Shown here piece by piece: positions 27,337 through 36,477 of a DNA stretch of 64,000 bases. The notes under the pieces are model-generated. The model worked only from the letters and a program-made list of their open reading frames with translations, made no database searches and was not told the origin of the DNA. Positions within the stretch are counted from its first letter, which is position 1. Every line of letters starts with the position of its first letter. The stretch is from Ciceribacter sp. T2.26MG-112.2. GTDB taxonomy: Bacteria > Pseudomonadota > Alphaproteobacteria > Rhizobiales > Rhizobiaceae. A program made the translations under genes and the position numbers. The stretch lies in NCBI RefSeq assembly GCF_900492205.1, contig NZ_UEYQ01000006.1, positions 1 through 64,000 of the forward strand, read 5' to 3'.

Positions 27337-27559
27337 GGGGGCTCCTTCAAAAAGGCGGTCTCGAACGGAAGACTAGGTCCGTTCGCGCAGGAGTGCATCC
27401 GTAAAATGACAGGGGTGTGATGGCCGGCATACACCGGACATGCGCATTTTGGAGGCGCGACGGTCGCATAAGGTTGTGCAATCATATGGTAGCAATCTGA
27501 GATTGCAATTGCCGAGCCTGTGGAGTAATATGGATCATTCTCGAAAATGGGAGGGGACC

Positions 27560-28372
27560 ATGCAGTGGTTGAAGTCCGCATTTGTCGCTGGTGCTCTGGG
27601 GGGAATGTCTCCCGAACTGGCACGTCTTCTCGTTCGTGTGCAGGATGGACAGCTTGCCGCTTGGCTCGCGCGCCTTGTCGACAAACCAGCAACGTCGATC
27701 GCTTTTGCCGTTGCGGCATCGATCGTGATCTTTGCTCTTCTGGGTTTGCTGGGCGGGCTCGTTGCGCATTTCGGCAATGAGCCGAACATCGGAAAGGCCT
27801 ACATGTTGGGCATAGGCGCGCCCGCCTTCATCCTGTCGACCGTCGGGGCATCGAGCCCGCCGGATCAGGTCACCAAGGATACGAAGGTGGAACAGGTCGG
27901 AGCGCGCCTGTCGACGGTTCCGACGTCTACAGGGGTCGGCTGGCTGGAGCTATTGGTCGGGACCGCTCATGCCCAGACGGCGCTGCCGACACCGGAGCAG
28001 GGTGCGCCCCTGCTGACGCTCGACACCTCGGCAATTGCGGGGGATTGTGCGGATTGCCGGTTGATCTTCAAGGATGTCTCGGGAAGCGTTCTGGCCTCGG
28101 AGGCGGTGGGGGCTGCGGGTGGTTCGTTCAGCCTGCCTGTTCCGGACGCGGCCGCAACGGCGACGCTGGAGGGTGTCGCGAACGCTAACAACGCGCAGTT
28201 CTCGCTCGATGCACTCGGAGAGGCCGCCGCCGCCCCGTCGGGCGAGCCGCTGGCGCTGGAGATCAGCAAGAGCCGCAACTTCGCCAATGATCTTCGCTTC
28301 CTGCTCGGCAACAATGCCATTCAACCGTTCGACATCGAGCTGAAGGCGACGCGAATGGAAATGATCCGCTAG
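27560..28372 (+). CDS. Membrane protein of unknown function
   Basis: A 270-residue protein with two N-terminal hydrophobic segments (about 45-70, IAFAVAASIVIFALLGLLGG, and 80-97, AYMLGIGAPAFILSTVGAS) and a mostly soluble C-terminal half that carries a CADC pair and a beta-rich stretch. The start at 27560 follows GGAGGGGACC, a strong ribosome binding site. I recognise no family. It is divergent from cpdB; the gap holds a small dyad around GCAATCTGAGATTGC. Confidence 0.75.
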   Translation: MQWLKSAFVAGALGGMSPELARLLVRVQDGQLAAWLARLVDKPATSIAFAVAASIVIFALLGLLGGLVAHFGNEPNIGKAYMLGIGAPAFILSTVGASSPPDQVTKDTKVEQVGARLSTVPTSTGVGWLELLVGTAHAQTALPTPEQGAPLLTLDTSAIAGDCADCRLIFKDVSGSVLASEAVGAAGGSFSLPVPDAAATATLEGVANANNAQFSLDALGEAAAAPSGEPLALEISKSRNFANDLRFLLGNNAIQPFDIELKATRMEMIR

Positions 28373-28375
28373 GAG

Positions 28376-28711
28376 CTAGCGCGCCAGCACCGGCCGCACC
28401 TCCTTGTGGAAGTTGCGGAAATAGGCCGACATCTGCGCCAGCGTATTGCTGTTCTGCTTGATCTGCACGCCGAGGCGGCCGTTGCGGCACCACCGCACGG
28501 TGCCTTCGATAAGGCCGATGGCGTCGTTCTCGATCAGCACGGTGCTGCCGCTGGCCGCATGCAATTTCCCATAGATCTCGAAGGCGATGCCGGTGCGCGA
28601 AATATTCAGGACGCGGCCGTCCGTCGACTGGTTGAGATGACGGATCCGGCTGTCGATCCGGCACTGGCTGCGGGCGGATTTTCGAACATCCATGTTCAGT
28701 TTCGGCTGCAT
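28376..28711 (-). CDS. PilZ-domain protein
   Basis: A 111-residue single-domain PilZ protein, a c-di-GMP receptor fold. RKSARSQCRIDSRIRH sits where the RxxxR motif is expected, and GRVLNISRTGIAFEI carries the (D/N)xSxxG motif as NISRTG. Binding of c-di-GMP is likely but the arginine spacing should be checked. It converges on the upstream membrane protein gene with a 3-nt gap. Confidence 0.87.
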   Translation of the reverse strand: MQPKLNMDVRKSARSQCRIDSRIRHLNQSTDGRVLNISRTGIAFEIYGKLHAASGSTVLIENDAIGLIEGTVRWCRNGRLGVQIKQNSNTLAQMSAYFRNFHKEVRPVLAR

Positions 28712-28807
28712 CGGCTTCTCGCGCTCAAGACAGGTGGTTCATCTTGAAGGAGAATAGGGACGAACTCTTTCCGTCGCCTGAAGCGAGATGGTAAAAATCT
28801 CGCCATC

Positions 28808-29269
28808 CTATAGGCCGACATTCGAGCGTTCGATCACCTCGCGCAGGGCAAAGCTGGAATTGATCTTCACCACATGCGGCAGGGCCGACAGCCAGTCGCG
28901 ATGGATTCGCTCGTAATCCTGGAGATCCTTGGCGGCGACGCGCAGGATGTAGTCGTATTCTCCCGACATCAGGTAGCAGACGAGCACATGCGGGCATTTC
29001 TTCACCGCCGTCTCGAACTCGGCCAGCGTCTTGGCGAACTGGCCCGATAGCGAGATGTGGACGATCGCCACCATCTTGTAGTCGAGCGCCTTGTTCGAGA
29101 GGCGCGCATGGTAGCCGCTGATAATGCCCGACCGCTCCAAGAGGTCGTGCCGGCGCGAACAGGCCGAAGGGCTGAGGCCCACCTTCTGCGCCAGCTCGGC
29201 ATTGGTGATGCGGCCGTTCTGTTGCAGTTCCTTGAGGATGGCAAGATCGATGGTGTCGAGATCGGACAT
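28808..29269 (-). CDS. Lrp/AsnC-family regulator of alanine dehydrogenase
   Basis: A 153-residue Lrp/AsnC protein: an N-terminal helix-turn-helix (LDLAILKELQQNGRITNAELAQKVGLSPSACSRR region) followed by an effector-binding RAM domain (VAIVHISLSGQFAKTLAEFE ... GEYDYILRVAAKDLQDYE). It is divergent from ald across 153 bp, the arrangement in which such proteins activate alanine dehydrogenase in response to alanine; that link is inferred from position and known examples. Confidence 0.93.
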   Translation of the reverse strand: MSDLDTIDLAILKELQQNGRITNAELAQKVGLSPSACSRRHDLLERSGIISGYHARLSNKALDYKMVAIVHISLSGQFAKTLAEFETAVKKCPHVLVCYLMSGEYDYILRVAAKDLQDYERIHRDWLSALPHVVKINSSFALREVIERSNVGL

Positions 29270-29422
29270 TCGAAGAACCTTCGAAGACTATAAGAAAAAC
29301 GCAATTCTCTGCTAAAAATTCCGTCAGGCAAGCGGAATTTGCAAGGACATTGTCCCAGCTCCGATGTTTCAATTCGCGCCTTGATCAATGCCCGGCCTGA
29401 AGCCGGCACGAGAGGAACAAAG

Positions 29423-30541
29423 ATGCGCGTTGGCTGCCCGAAGGAAATCAAGAATCACGAATATCGCGTCGGTCTGACGCCAGGCGCGGTGCGCGAATAC
29501 GTGGCGCACGGCCACGAGGTGCTGATCGAGACGGGCGCGGGCGCGGGCATCGGCGCGGACGACGGCGCCTATATCGCCGCCGGCGCCAGGATCGCCGCAT
29601 CGGCCAGCGATGTGTTTGAAAAGTCCGACATGATCGTCAAGGTCAAGGAGCCGCAGCCGAGCGAATGGGTGCAGTTGCGCGAAGGACAGATCCTCTACAC
29701 CTACCTGCACCTCGCCCCCGATCCGGATCAGACCAAGGGGTTGGTCGAAAGCGGCGTCACCGCCGTCGCCTATGAAACCGTGACCGACGATCGCGGCGGC
29801 CTGCCGCTGCTCGCGCCGATGTCGGAAGTGGCGGGTCGTCTCGCCATCCAGGCGGGTGCGACCGCCCTGCAGAAGGCCCATGGCGGTTCCGGCATCCTGC
29901 TCGGCGGCGTGCCCGGCGTTCTTCCCGCCAAGGTCGCCGTCATCGGCGGCGGCGTCGTCGGGCTGCATGCGGCCCGCATGGCAGCCGGTCTCGGCGCCGA
30001 CGTCTCTATCATCGACCGCTCGCTGCCGCGGCTGCGCCAGCTCGACGATCTGTTCGCCGGCCGCGTCCACACGGTCTATTCGACAATCGACGACCTGGAG
30101 CGCGAGGTCTTTGCCGCCGATCTGGTGATCGGCGCGGTGCTCATTCCCGGCGCCGCCGCGCCGAAGCTGGTCACCCGCGACATGCTCTCCGGCATGAAGG
30201 AAGGCTCCGTCATCGTCGACGTGGCGATCGACCAGGGCGGCTGCTTCGAGACTTCGCACGCCACTACCCATTCCGATCCGACCTATGTGGTCGACGGTGT
30301 CGTTCACTATTGCGTGGCCAACATGCCGGGCGCCGTTCCGGTCACCTCGGCACATGCGCTGAACAATGCCACGCTGATGCATGGGCTTGCGCTCGCCGAT
30401 CGGGGCTTGCGCGCCATTGCCGAGGACCGGCATCTGCGCAACGGCCTCAATGTCCATCGCGGGCGCATCACCAACAGACCCGTTGCCGAGGCGCTGGGCT
30501 ATGAGATGCACGCGCCGGAACTCGTGCTCAACGTGGCCTGA
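29423..30541 (+). CDS. ald: Alanine dehydrogenase
   Basis: A 372-residue enzyme that oxidises L-alanine to pyruvate and ammonia with [23 protein letters not shown] starts the substrate domain, [10 protein letters not shown] and YLHLAPD hold the catalytic lysine and histidine region, and [20 protein letters not shown] is the Rossmann loop. The start at 29423 has AGAGGAAC upstream; a frame from 29339 is longer but lacks support. It is regulated by the divergent Lrp-type gene by inference. Confidence 0.97.
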   Translation: MRVGCPKEIKNHEYRVGLTPGAVREYVAHGHEVLIETGAGAGIGADDGAYIAAGARIAASASDVFEKSDMIVKVKEPQPSEWVQLREGQILYTYLHLAPDPDQTKGLVESGVTAVAYETVTDDRGGLPLLAPMSEVAGRLAIQAGATALQKAHGGSGILLGGVPGVLPAKVAVIGGGVVGLHAARMAAGLGADVSIIDRSLPRLRQLDDLFAGRVHTVYSTIDDLEREVFAADLVIGAVLIPGAAAPKLVTRDMLSGMKEGSVIVDVAIDQGGCFETSHATTHSDPTYVVDGVVHYCVANMPGAVPVTSAHALNNATLMHGLALADRGLRAIAEDRHLRNGLNVHRGRITNRPVAEALGYEMHAPELVLNVA

Positions 30542-30606
30542 TCGCGGCTCTTGAGTTTCTTCCCGTTTCCCCGGCGTCAGGTCACCGATTGCCGGGGAAC
30601 GGACAC

Positions 30607-30645
30607 AAGGGGCTGGCCTTTCCCATCAGTCCGGCCCCTTTTTTT
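30607..30645 (+). terminator. Terminator after ald
   Basis: AAGGGGCTGG pairs with CCGGCCCCTT around a short loop and is followed by a run of seven or more T. It lies between ald and the convergent DUF1203 gene. Confidence 0.85.
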
Positions 30646-30656
30646 CGTTCTCGTCT

Positions 30657-31130
30657 TCAGGCCTGGTCGATCCGGCACTGGTAGCAATTGTTGCGCGCCG
30701 AGCGCACATGGACATAGGCGATCTCAGGATTTCCGAGGAGTTCTCGCGCTCGGTCCTCGACCTTCTCCCGCAAGACGACGGCGCCGGTGCCGTAGATGAT
30801 GCGGTCGTCATGACCATAGCCGCGCAGGATGAAGTCCGGGCTCTTTGTCAGCACCGGCGGCATGACCTCGCTTGCGGTGTAGCGCGGGCAGGGCTCGCCA
30901 TGCAGGAAGATCGGCCCGGTCTCGGCATAGGGCTGGAGCGACGGGAAGGGCCGGTAGGCGAGGGTGAGATAGGGGGCGCCGACGCCGATGAAGTCGAGGC
31001 AGTGGCGGCACGGATAGCCGTCCCCTTGGGTGAAGCGACTTTCGGGACTGAGCCCGTAGGCATCAGGCGCGCCGGCCCACAGGGCTTCGGCGTCGGAGGT
31101 GGGGATGGCGTTAAAGGCAATGGTCGTCAT
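30657..31130 (-). CDS. DUF1203-family protein
   Basis: A 157-residue protein of the DUF1203 family. CRHCLDFIGVGAPYLTLAYRPF and GPIFLHGEPCPRY are characteristic, as is the end VHVRSARNNCYQCRIDQA. Several conserved cysteines (CRHC, CPRY, CYQC) hint at metal binding or redox, but the function is unknown. The start at 31130 is chosen for its match to the family; a frame to 31208 extends further. Confidence 0.85.
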   Translation of the reverse strand: MTTIAFNAIPTSDAEALWAGAPDAYGLSPESRFTQGDGYPCRHCLDFIGVGAPYLTLAYRPFPSLQPYAETGPIFLHGEPCPRYTASEVMPPVLTKSPDFILRGYGHDDRIIYGTGAVVLREKVEDRARELLGNPEIAYVHVRSARNNCYQCRIDQA

Positions 31131-31285
31131 CGGGGTCGTCTCCGCTTGGATGCGACGACCATGCAGCCGACGGCGATGGCCGGCCACCCGATTCCTGCCG
31201 CGCGCCAAGGATTTGCGCCCCAGCGGCGCCGCGTCTTCATCAGAGAGCGCGGCGCGGAACTTGTTGCGGGGAAGGAGCCTTGCCC

Positions 31286-32719
31286 TTAGAGCGCCGCGCC
31301 ATCGCGGCGCAACATTTGCAGCAGCTCGTGTTCGCTCAGCGGATCGACCAGGGCCTCATAGGTCTCGACCGGCGAGAAACCGAACTGCTGATAGAGCTGC
31401 AGCGCGCGCGGATGGTCGAGCGTATTTGTCGTGACGGAGACCTTCTGCGGGTTGGACTGCCAAGCCGCATAGAGCGCCTGGAGCAGGAACCATTTGCCGA
31501 GCCCCAGGCCGAGCGCATGCTCGAACAGGCCGAAATAGGAAAGTTCGACCAGTTCTTCGCTTTCCTGGCTGAGTTCGTAGAAACCCGCCGGTGCACCGTT
31601 CACGTAGAGCACCGAAATGGTGACCTTGGGCGCATGGATGATCGCCTTGAGTTCGCCTTCGCTCATCCGCAGGCGCTGGTACCAATGCCAGCGCGCGCCG
31701 ACCTGCCGTTGCAGGAAGCGGTAGAACGGCACGGGGATTTCATGGGTACGCATGATCGCCGTCTGGATATTGACCGGGATCGGCAGGCTCGCCTTGGGCG
31801 GCGCCGTCATTTCGAGCCGTGTGACATGGGCGGTGAGCGGCCCATGCGCGGTGGTCGGCACGGTTTCCGCCGGTCCCGTCGCCACCGGCGTGTCGTCGCG
31901 TCCGCCCCATTCCGACCACGAGCCGTCATAGAGTGAATTGTCGGTGTGACCGAGCGATTCCAGGGCAAGCGTCACGACGGCGGCGGTAACGCCCGAGCCG
32001 CAGCTGGTAATGATCGGCTGGCTCAAATCGATGCCGGCCTCGGTGAAGATCGAACGCAGCGTCGGCAGGTCCTTGAGATGGCCGTTTTCCGAGAGCGAGG
32101 AGGCAGGAACGCTGCGGGCGCCGGGGATGTGACCGGAGCGCATCCCGGCGCGGGGCTCGGGCTCTTCACCGGTAAAGCGCCCGGCAGGCCTTGCATCGGC
32201 GATCTGGCGAATGCCACTTTCGGCAATGTCGCGCATCTCATTGAAGGAGGTGACGCGGCTGCGATCGAAATTATAGTCGAAGGTGACGGGAGCCGGCTCC
32301 GGAAGATCGGTTTCCAGAGGCCTGCCTTCGGCCTTCCAGGCGTCGATGCCGCCGTCGAGCACGTAGACATTGCGCGCACCCATGACGCGCAGCATCCACC
32401 AGGCGCGCGGTGCCGAGAAAAAGCCGGGGCCGTCATAGACGACGATGGTGTCGGTCACGGAAATGCCGAGCAGGCCCATTTCCTCGGCGAATTTGGCCGG
32501 AGAGAGCAGCGAATGGGGAAGCCCGGTGGTCTGATCGGCGATCGCGTCCTGGTCGAAGAAGACGGCGCCGGGAATGTGGCCGGAGGCATATTCGACCGCG
32601 CCGTTGCGGCCCTGGGCCGGCAGATACCATGACGCGTCGACGATCCTGAATTCCGGTGCGCCGAGCTGCTTTTCCACCCAGTCGGCGGATACGACGAAAC
32701 GGCTTCTCTCCGCGGCCAT
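31286..32719 (-). CDS. sseA: 3-mercaptopyruvate sulfurtransferase fused to a GNAT domain
   Basis: A 477-residue fusion. Residues 1-282 are a two-domain rhodanese of the SseA type; the active-site cysteine is C240 in SCGSGVTAAV, and WGGRDDTPV closes the domain, where SseA proteins normally end. Residues about 296-465 form a GNAT acetyltransferase: LGLGLGKWFLLQALYAA is the acetyl-CoA loop and NTLDHPRALQLYQQFGF the last motif. The first part transfers sulfur from mercaptopyruvate; the acetyl acceptor of the second is unknown. It is third in a cysK / tRNA-editing / sseA run on one strand, with a 20-nt gap to the editing gene. Confidence 0.92.
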   Translation of the reverse strand: MAAERSRFVVSADWVEKQLGAPEFRIVDASWYLPAQGRNGAVEYASGHIPGAVFFDQDAIADQTTGLPHSLLSPAKFAEEMGLLGISVTDTIVVYDGPGFFSAPRAWWMLRVMGARNVYVLDGGIDAWKAEGRPLETDLPEPAPVTFDYNFDRSRVTSFNEMRDIAESGIRQIADARPAGRFTGEEPEPRAGMRSGHIPGARSVPASSLSENGHLKDLPTLRSIFTEAGIDLSQPIITSCGSGVTAAVVTLALESLGHTDNSLYDGSWSEWGGRDDTPVATGPAETVPTTAHGPLTAHVTRLEMTAPPKASLPIPVNIQTAIMRTHEIPVPFYRFLQRQVGARWHWYQRLRMSEGELKAIIHAPKVTISVLYVNGAPAGFYELSQESEELVELSYFGLFEHALGLGLGKWFLLQALYAAWQSNPQKVSVTTNTLDHPRALQLYQQFGFSPVETYEALVDPLSEHELLQMLRRDGAAL

Positions 32720-32739
32720 GCACTTCTCCCCATGCTCTT

Positions 32740-33477
32740 TCAGGTCAAGGCCTCCGGGGTGCCGAAACGAATGCGGAACCGACGGTTCTCCTTGCCTTTT
32801 TTCTCGATTTTGGCGATGTGAATCGCCCCGACCTCCTGGGTCTCAGAGACATGTGTGCCGCCGCAGGGCTGGCTGTCAACGCTCGAATTCTCCCCGATGC
32901 ACACCAGGCTGACGCGTCCCATGCCGATCGGCGGGCGCACGTTCTTCGATTTGACGATGGCGGGATTGGCGGCGAGTTCCTCGTCGGTGATCCACTGGAC
33001 GAAGACGGGGTGATTTTCCTCGACGAGCCGCATCATGTCGGCCGTCACCTGCTCCTTGTCGATCGTTTCGCCCATGTCGAAGTCGACGCGGCTCTCGTCC
33101 TCGCCGACCGCGGCGCCGGTGATCGGATAGGGACAGACGACGGACAACAGGTGACAGGCGGTATGCATGCGCATCAGCTTGTAGCGGCGTGGCCAGTCGA
33201 CATGCAGCACCAGCTTTTCGCCGATGGACGGCAGGGCTTGGCCCTCGGCTGGTTGGTGCAGGATGATGTCCTTGCTCTCGCCGTGGCGGGTGAGTGCGAT
33301 CTCGATCTTCGAGCCATCGGCTCGTTCGAACAGGCCCGTATCGCCCGGCTGGCCGCCGGACGTCGCATAGAAGCAGGTCTGGTCGAGCTCGATCGCGCCG
33401 TCTTCATGGATCCGTGTGACGACGCCCTCGGCCGTGGCAAGATAGAAGTCGTCGCGGTAGAGGGCGGTGGTCGGCAT
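32740..33477 (-). CDS. Alanyl-tRNA editing protein (AlaX type)
   Basis: A 245-residue free-standing editing domain related to the AlaRS editing half. It removes serine or glycine wrongly attached to tRNA-Ala. Zinc ligands are visible in MRMHTACHLL (HxxxH) and in SQPCGGTHV (CxxxH). The N-terminal FYATSGGQPGDTG is the conserved glycine-rich loop. It lies 5 nt after cysK and before sseA, so it is translated with cysteine metabolism genes. Confidence 0.93.
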   Translation of the reverse strand: MPTTALYRDDFYLATAEGVVTRIHEDGAIELDQTCFYATSGGQPGDTGLFERADGSKIEIALTRHGESKDIILHQPAEGQALPSIGEKLVLHVDWPRRYKLMRMHTACHLLSVVCPYPITGAAVGEDESRVDFDMGETIDKEQVTADMMRLVEENHPVFVQWITDEELAANPAIVKSKNVRPPIGMGRVSLVCIGENSSVDSQPCGGTHVSETQEVGAIHIAKIEKKGKENRRFRIRFGTPEALT

Positions 33478-33482
33478 GGGTC

Positions 33483-34523
33483 TCACTCTGTCGGTTCGAA
33501 GGACACCGCGAACTCGGTCTTTTTCTCGATCCAGGTCGGTACGGGCAACTGCTTGGAGCGCAGGAAGTCCGGATTGAACAGCTTGGACTGGTAGCGGTTG
33601 CCGTAGTCGCAAAGCACGGTGACGATGGTATGGCCCGGCCCGAGATCCCGCGCAAGGCGGATGGCGCCCGCGATGTTGATGCCCGACGAGCCGCCGAGGC
33701 ACAGGCCCTCATGCTCGACCAGGTCGAACACGATGTCGAGCGCTTCGGCATCCGGGATCTGGTAGGCGTAGTCCGGCGCAAAACCTTCGAGGTTGGCGGT
33801 GATGCGGCCCTGGCCGATGCCCTCGGTGATCGAGGAACCCGAGGATTTCAGCGCGCCGTTCTTGTAGAATTCATAGAGCGCTGCCCCTTCCGGATCGGCA
33901 AGGCCGATCTTGACCTCGGGTTTCAGCCGGCGAAGGCCCATGCCGACCCCCGCCAGCGTGCCGCCGGAGCCGACGGCACAGATGAAGCCGTCGACTTCGC
34001 CGCCGGTCTGCTCGAAGATCTCGCGCGCGGTGGTGGCGATGTGGGCGTCGCGGTTGACGGTATTGTCGAACTGGTTGGCCCAGATCGCCCCGTTCGGCTC
34101 GCTCTTGGCGAGCTCGGCTGCGAGCCGGCCGGAGAGCTTCACATAGTTGTTCGGGTTCTTGTAGGGGACGGCCGGGACCTCGACCAGCTCGGCGCCGAGC
34201 AGCCTCAGCGCATCCTTCTTTTCCTGGCTCTGCGTCTCAGGGATGACGATCACGGTGCGGTAGCCGAGCGCCTTGGCGACGAGCGTCAGGCCGATGCCGG
34301 TATTGCCCGCGGTTCCCTCGACGATCACGCCGCCGGGCCGCAACAGGCCGCGCCGCTCGGCATCGCGGATGATGAAGAGCGCCGCGCGATCCTTGACCGA
34401 CTGGCCGGGATTGAGGAATTCCGCCTTGCCGAGGATGGTGCAGCCGGTCGCCTGGGATGCGGCCTTCAGCCGGATGAGCGGCGTGTTGCCGATCGCCTCG
34501 AGAACGGATGGATGGAATGTCAT
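33483..34523 (-). CDS. cysK: Cysteine synthase A-like PLP enzyme
   Basis: A 346-residue O-acetylserine sulfhydrylase-type enzyme making cysteine from O-acetylserine and sulfide. The PLP lysine is in NPGQSVKDRAALFI, GTAGNTGIGLTLVAKALGY binds the substrate, and GSGGTLAGVGMGLRRLKP the phosphate. GLCLGGSSGINIAGAIRL is near the C-terminus. It is somewhat longer than CysK of enteric bacteria (about 320), as in rhizobial paralogues, so beta-cyanoalanine or cystathionine activity cannot be excluded. It is the first gene of the run with alaX and sseA. Confidence 0.92.
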   Translation of the reverse strand: MTFHPSVLEAIGNTPLIRLKAASQATGCTILGKAEFLNPGQSVKDRAALFIIRDAERRGLLRPGGVIVEGTAGNTGIGLTLVAKALGYRTVIVIPETQSQEKKDALRLLGAELVEVPAVPYKNPNNYVKLSGRLAAELAKSEPNGAIWANQFDNTVNRDAHIATTAREIFEQTGGEVDGFICAVGSGGTLAGVGMGLRRLKPEVKIGLADPEGAALYEFYKNGALKSSGSSITEGIGQGRITANLEGFAPDYAYQIPDAEALDIVFDLVEHEGLCLGGSSGINIAGAIRLARDLGPGHTIVTVLCDYGNRYQSKLFNPDFLRSKQLPVPTWIEKKTEFAVSFEPTE

Positions 34524-34723
34524 CGGATCTGCCTTCTCTTTGCCAGAAGATTAAGCGGCGACTTTTCCGGGCACAAGCGTTCAATGGCAAGGAAACGGTT
34601 TTCAACCTTTCGGTGGCTTGAGGAAAACCATGCCAGACGACTTTCGGTGCTCCGTCGCGCCGGTTTCACGACGGCAGGTTCGAACCTCTGGTCGCCAGGA
34701 GTTATATGGACGGCGGTGGCGGT

Positions 34724-36187
34724 TCAGGCGGCGTCGTCCGGCCGCGGGAGCGCCTGGTAGGCTGCCATGGCCCGGTTGCGGGCGGTCTTGTGATCGACGA
34801 TCGGCAGGGGATAGGTCTCCCCAAGCTTCACGCCAGCGGCGGCAAGAAGGGCGGGCGGCGCCTCGAACGGCCTGTGGATGAAGGCGGCGTCGAGTTTCGC
34901 GAGTTCCGGCACGAAGGCGCGGACATAGTCGCCGTTGACGTCGAATTTCTCGCCCTGGCTGATCGGATTGAAGATGCGGAAGAAAGGGGCGGCATCCGCC
35001 CCCGAACCCGCCACCCACTGCCAACTGGCCGCATTCGACGCCGGATCGGCATCGACCAGCGTGTCGCGGAACCAGCGCTCGCCGTGACGCCAATCGATCA
35101 TCAGGTTCTTGATCAGGAATGAAGCGACAATCATCCGTACACGATTGTGCATGAAGCCCGTCTGCCAAAGCTGGCGCATGCCGGCATCGACGATCGGATA
35201 GCCGGTCTGCCCGCGCTGCCAACGCTCAAGAAGGTCCGGCGCATCCTGCCAGGGAAAGGCGTCGAACCGCTCGTTCCAGTTCTTCGTGTCGAGTTCAGGG
35301 AAGTGATAGAGCAGATGGTAGGAGAAATCGCGCCAGGCGAGTTCCTTGCGGAAATGGACCACGTCTTCGGTGGCCATGCGGTCGGTCATGCCGCGCGTCG
35401 CGTGCCAGACGGTTGCCGGCGAGATTTCGCCAAGCGCGAGATGCGGCGAGAGCATGGAGGTGTGGGGTAGCGCCGGATAGTCGCGCCTGGCCTTGTAGCC
35501 GGAAAGGCCCGTGTCGATGAAGTCTTCAAGCCTTTGCCGGGCACCGGCCTCGCCAGGCGTCCAGACGGTGGAAAACGCTTTCGCCCAGTCCGGCTTGGTC
35601 GGTAGCAGCTTCCACGTCTCCAGCCGTTCCGACGCGGGCCAGCTGTCCGGCGCGGCAAGACGGGCGGGCGCGGGGACCGGTTCTGCGGGTTCTCCTAAGG
35701 CCTCGAGCGCGCGCCAGAATGGCGTATAGACCCGGTAGGGTCCGCCGGCGCCGGTTTTCAGCCGGGACGGTTCGTGCAGGAGCTGGCCGGCGAAGCTGCG
35801 CACGGTCAGGCCGCTTCGGGTCATTTCTTCCTTGAGTGCCGAATCGACCGCGATCCCGGCCGGATCATAGCGGCGGCTCCAGAACACCCTGTCGGCCGCG
35901 GTCTCGGCGATCAGCGCGCCCAAAACCTCGTCGGCGGGGCCTGCACGCAGGATCAGCCGGCTGCCGGCCTGTTCAAGGGCGCGGTGCAGCGCTTGCAGGG
36001 CGTGGTGCAGCCACCAGGCCTGCGCGGCGCCGAGCGGACCGTTTCCCGCCTCGCGGGGCTCCAGAATGTAGACGGGGATGATCGGGCGTCCGCACTCGGC
36101 CGCACAGGCCAGCGCCGCATTGTCTTCGAGCCGCAGATCCTTGCGGAACCAGAGGATGATGGGCGCGCTCTCGGAATTCGTCATCAT
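34724..36187 (-). CDS. phrB: Deoxyribodipyrimidine photolyase
   Basis: A 487-residue class I CPD photolyase/cryptochrome-family flavoprotein. The N-terminal antenna domain starts IILWFRKDLRLEDNAALA. The FAD domain shows KARRDYPALPHTSMLSPHL, ELAWRDFSYHLLYHFPEL, GYPIVDAGMRQLWQTGFMHN and DADPASNAASWQWVAGSG, with the conserved tryptophans. It repairs UV pyrimidine dimers with light. The start is ATG 36187 or the next ATG. It stands alone. Confidence 0.95.
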   Translation of the reverse strand: MMTNSESAPIILWFRKDLRLEDNAALACAAECGRPIIPVYILEPREAGNGPLGAAQAWWLHHALQALHRALEQAGSRLILRAGPADEVLGALIAETAADRVFWSRRYDPAGIAVDSALKEEMTRSGLTVRSFAGQLLHEPSRLKTGAGGPYRVYTPFWRALEALGEPAEPVPAPARLAAPDSWPASERLETWKLLPTKPDWAKAFSTVWTPGEAGARQRLEDFIDTGLSGYKARRDYPALPHTSMLSPHLALGEISPATVWHATRGMTDRMATEDVVHFRKELAWRDFSYHLLYHFPELDTKNWNERFDAFPWQDAPDLLERWQRGQTGYPIVDAGMRQLWQTGFMHNRVRMIVASFLIKNLMIDWRHGERWFRDTLVDADPASNAASWQWVAGSGADAAPFFRIFNPISQGEKFDVNGDYVRAFVPELAKLDAAFIHRPFEAPPALLAAAGVKLGETYPLPIVDHKTARNRAMAAYQALPRPDDAA

Positions 36188-36477
36188 ATTTCACCATGCT
36201 GCATGCGTCTTGAAAGGCCTTACGCTGGAAGGCCCCGTCAGGATCACGTCGCATGCCGACAAAATGCATAGGTCAGTCAGACGATCGGGAAAAGGGCGCC
36301 GGCGCCTGGGCCGGCCGGGGCGCCGGTCGCGATCGAAGCACGGCGCGCGAGACCTGTATCGCAATATCACGATATTCGTGTGTTCTTCACCTTGGGGAAA
36401 CCTCCCATGCGCTAAGGTTGGCCGAATGGGCACGGCGCCGGGATGCGCCAGGCGATCGGAATAGCCGGGAGATGAGG

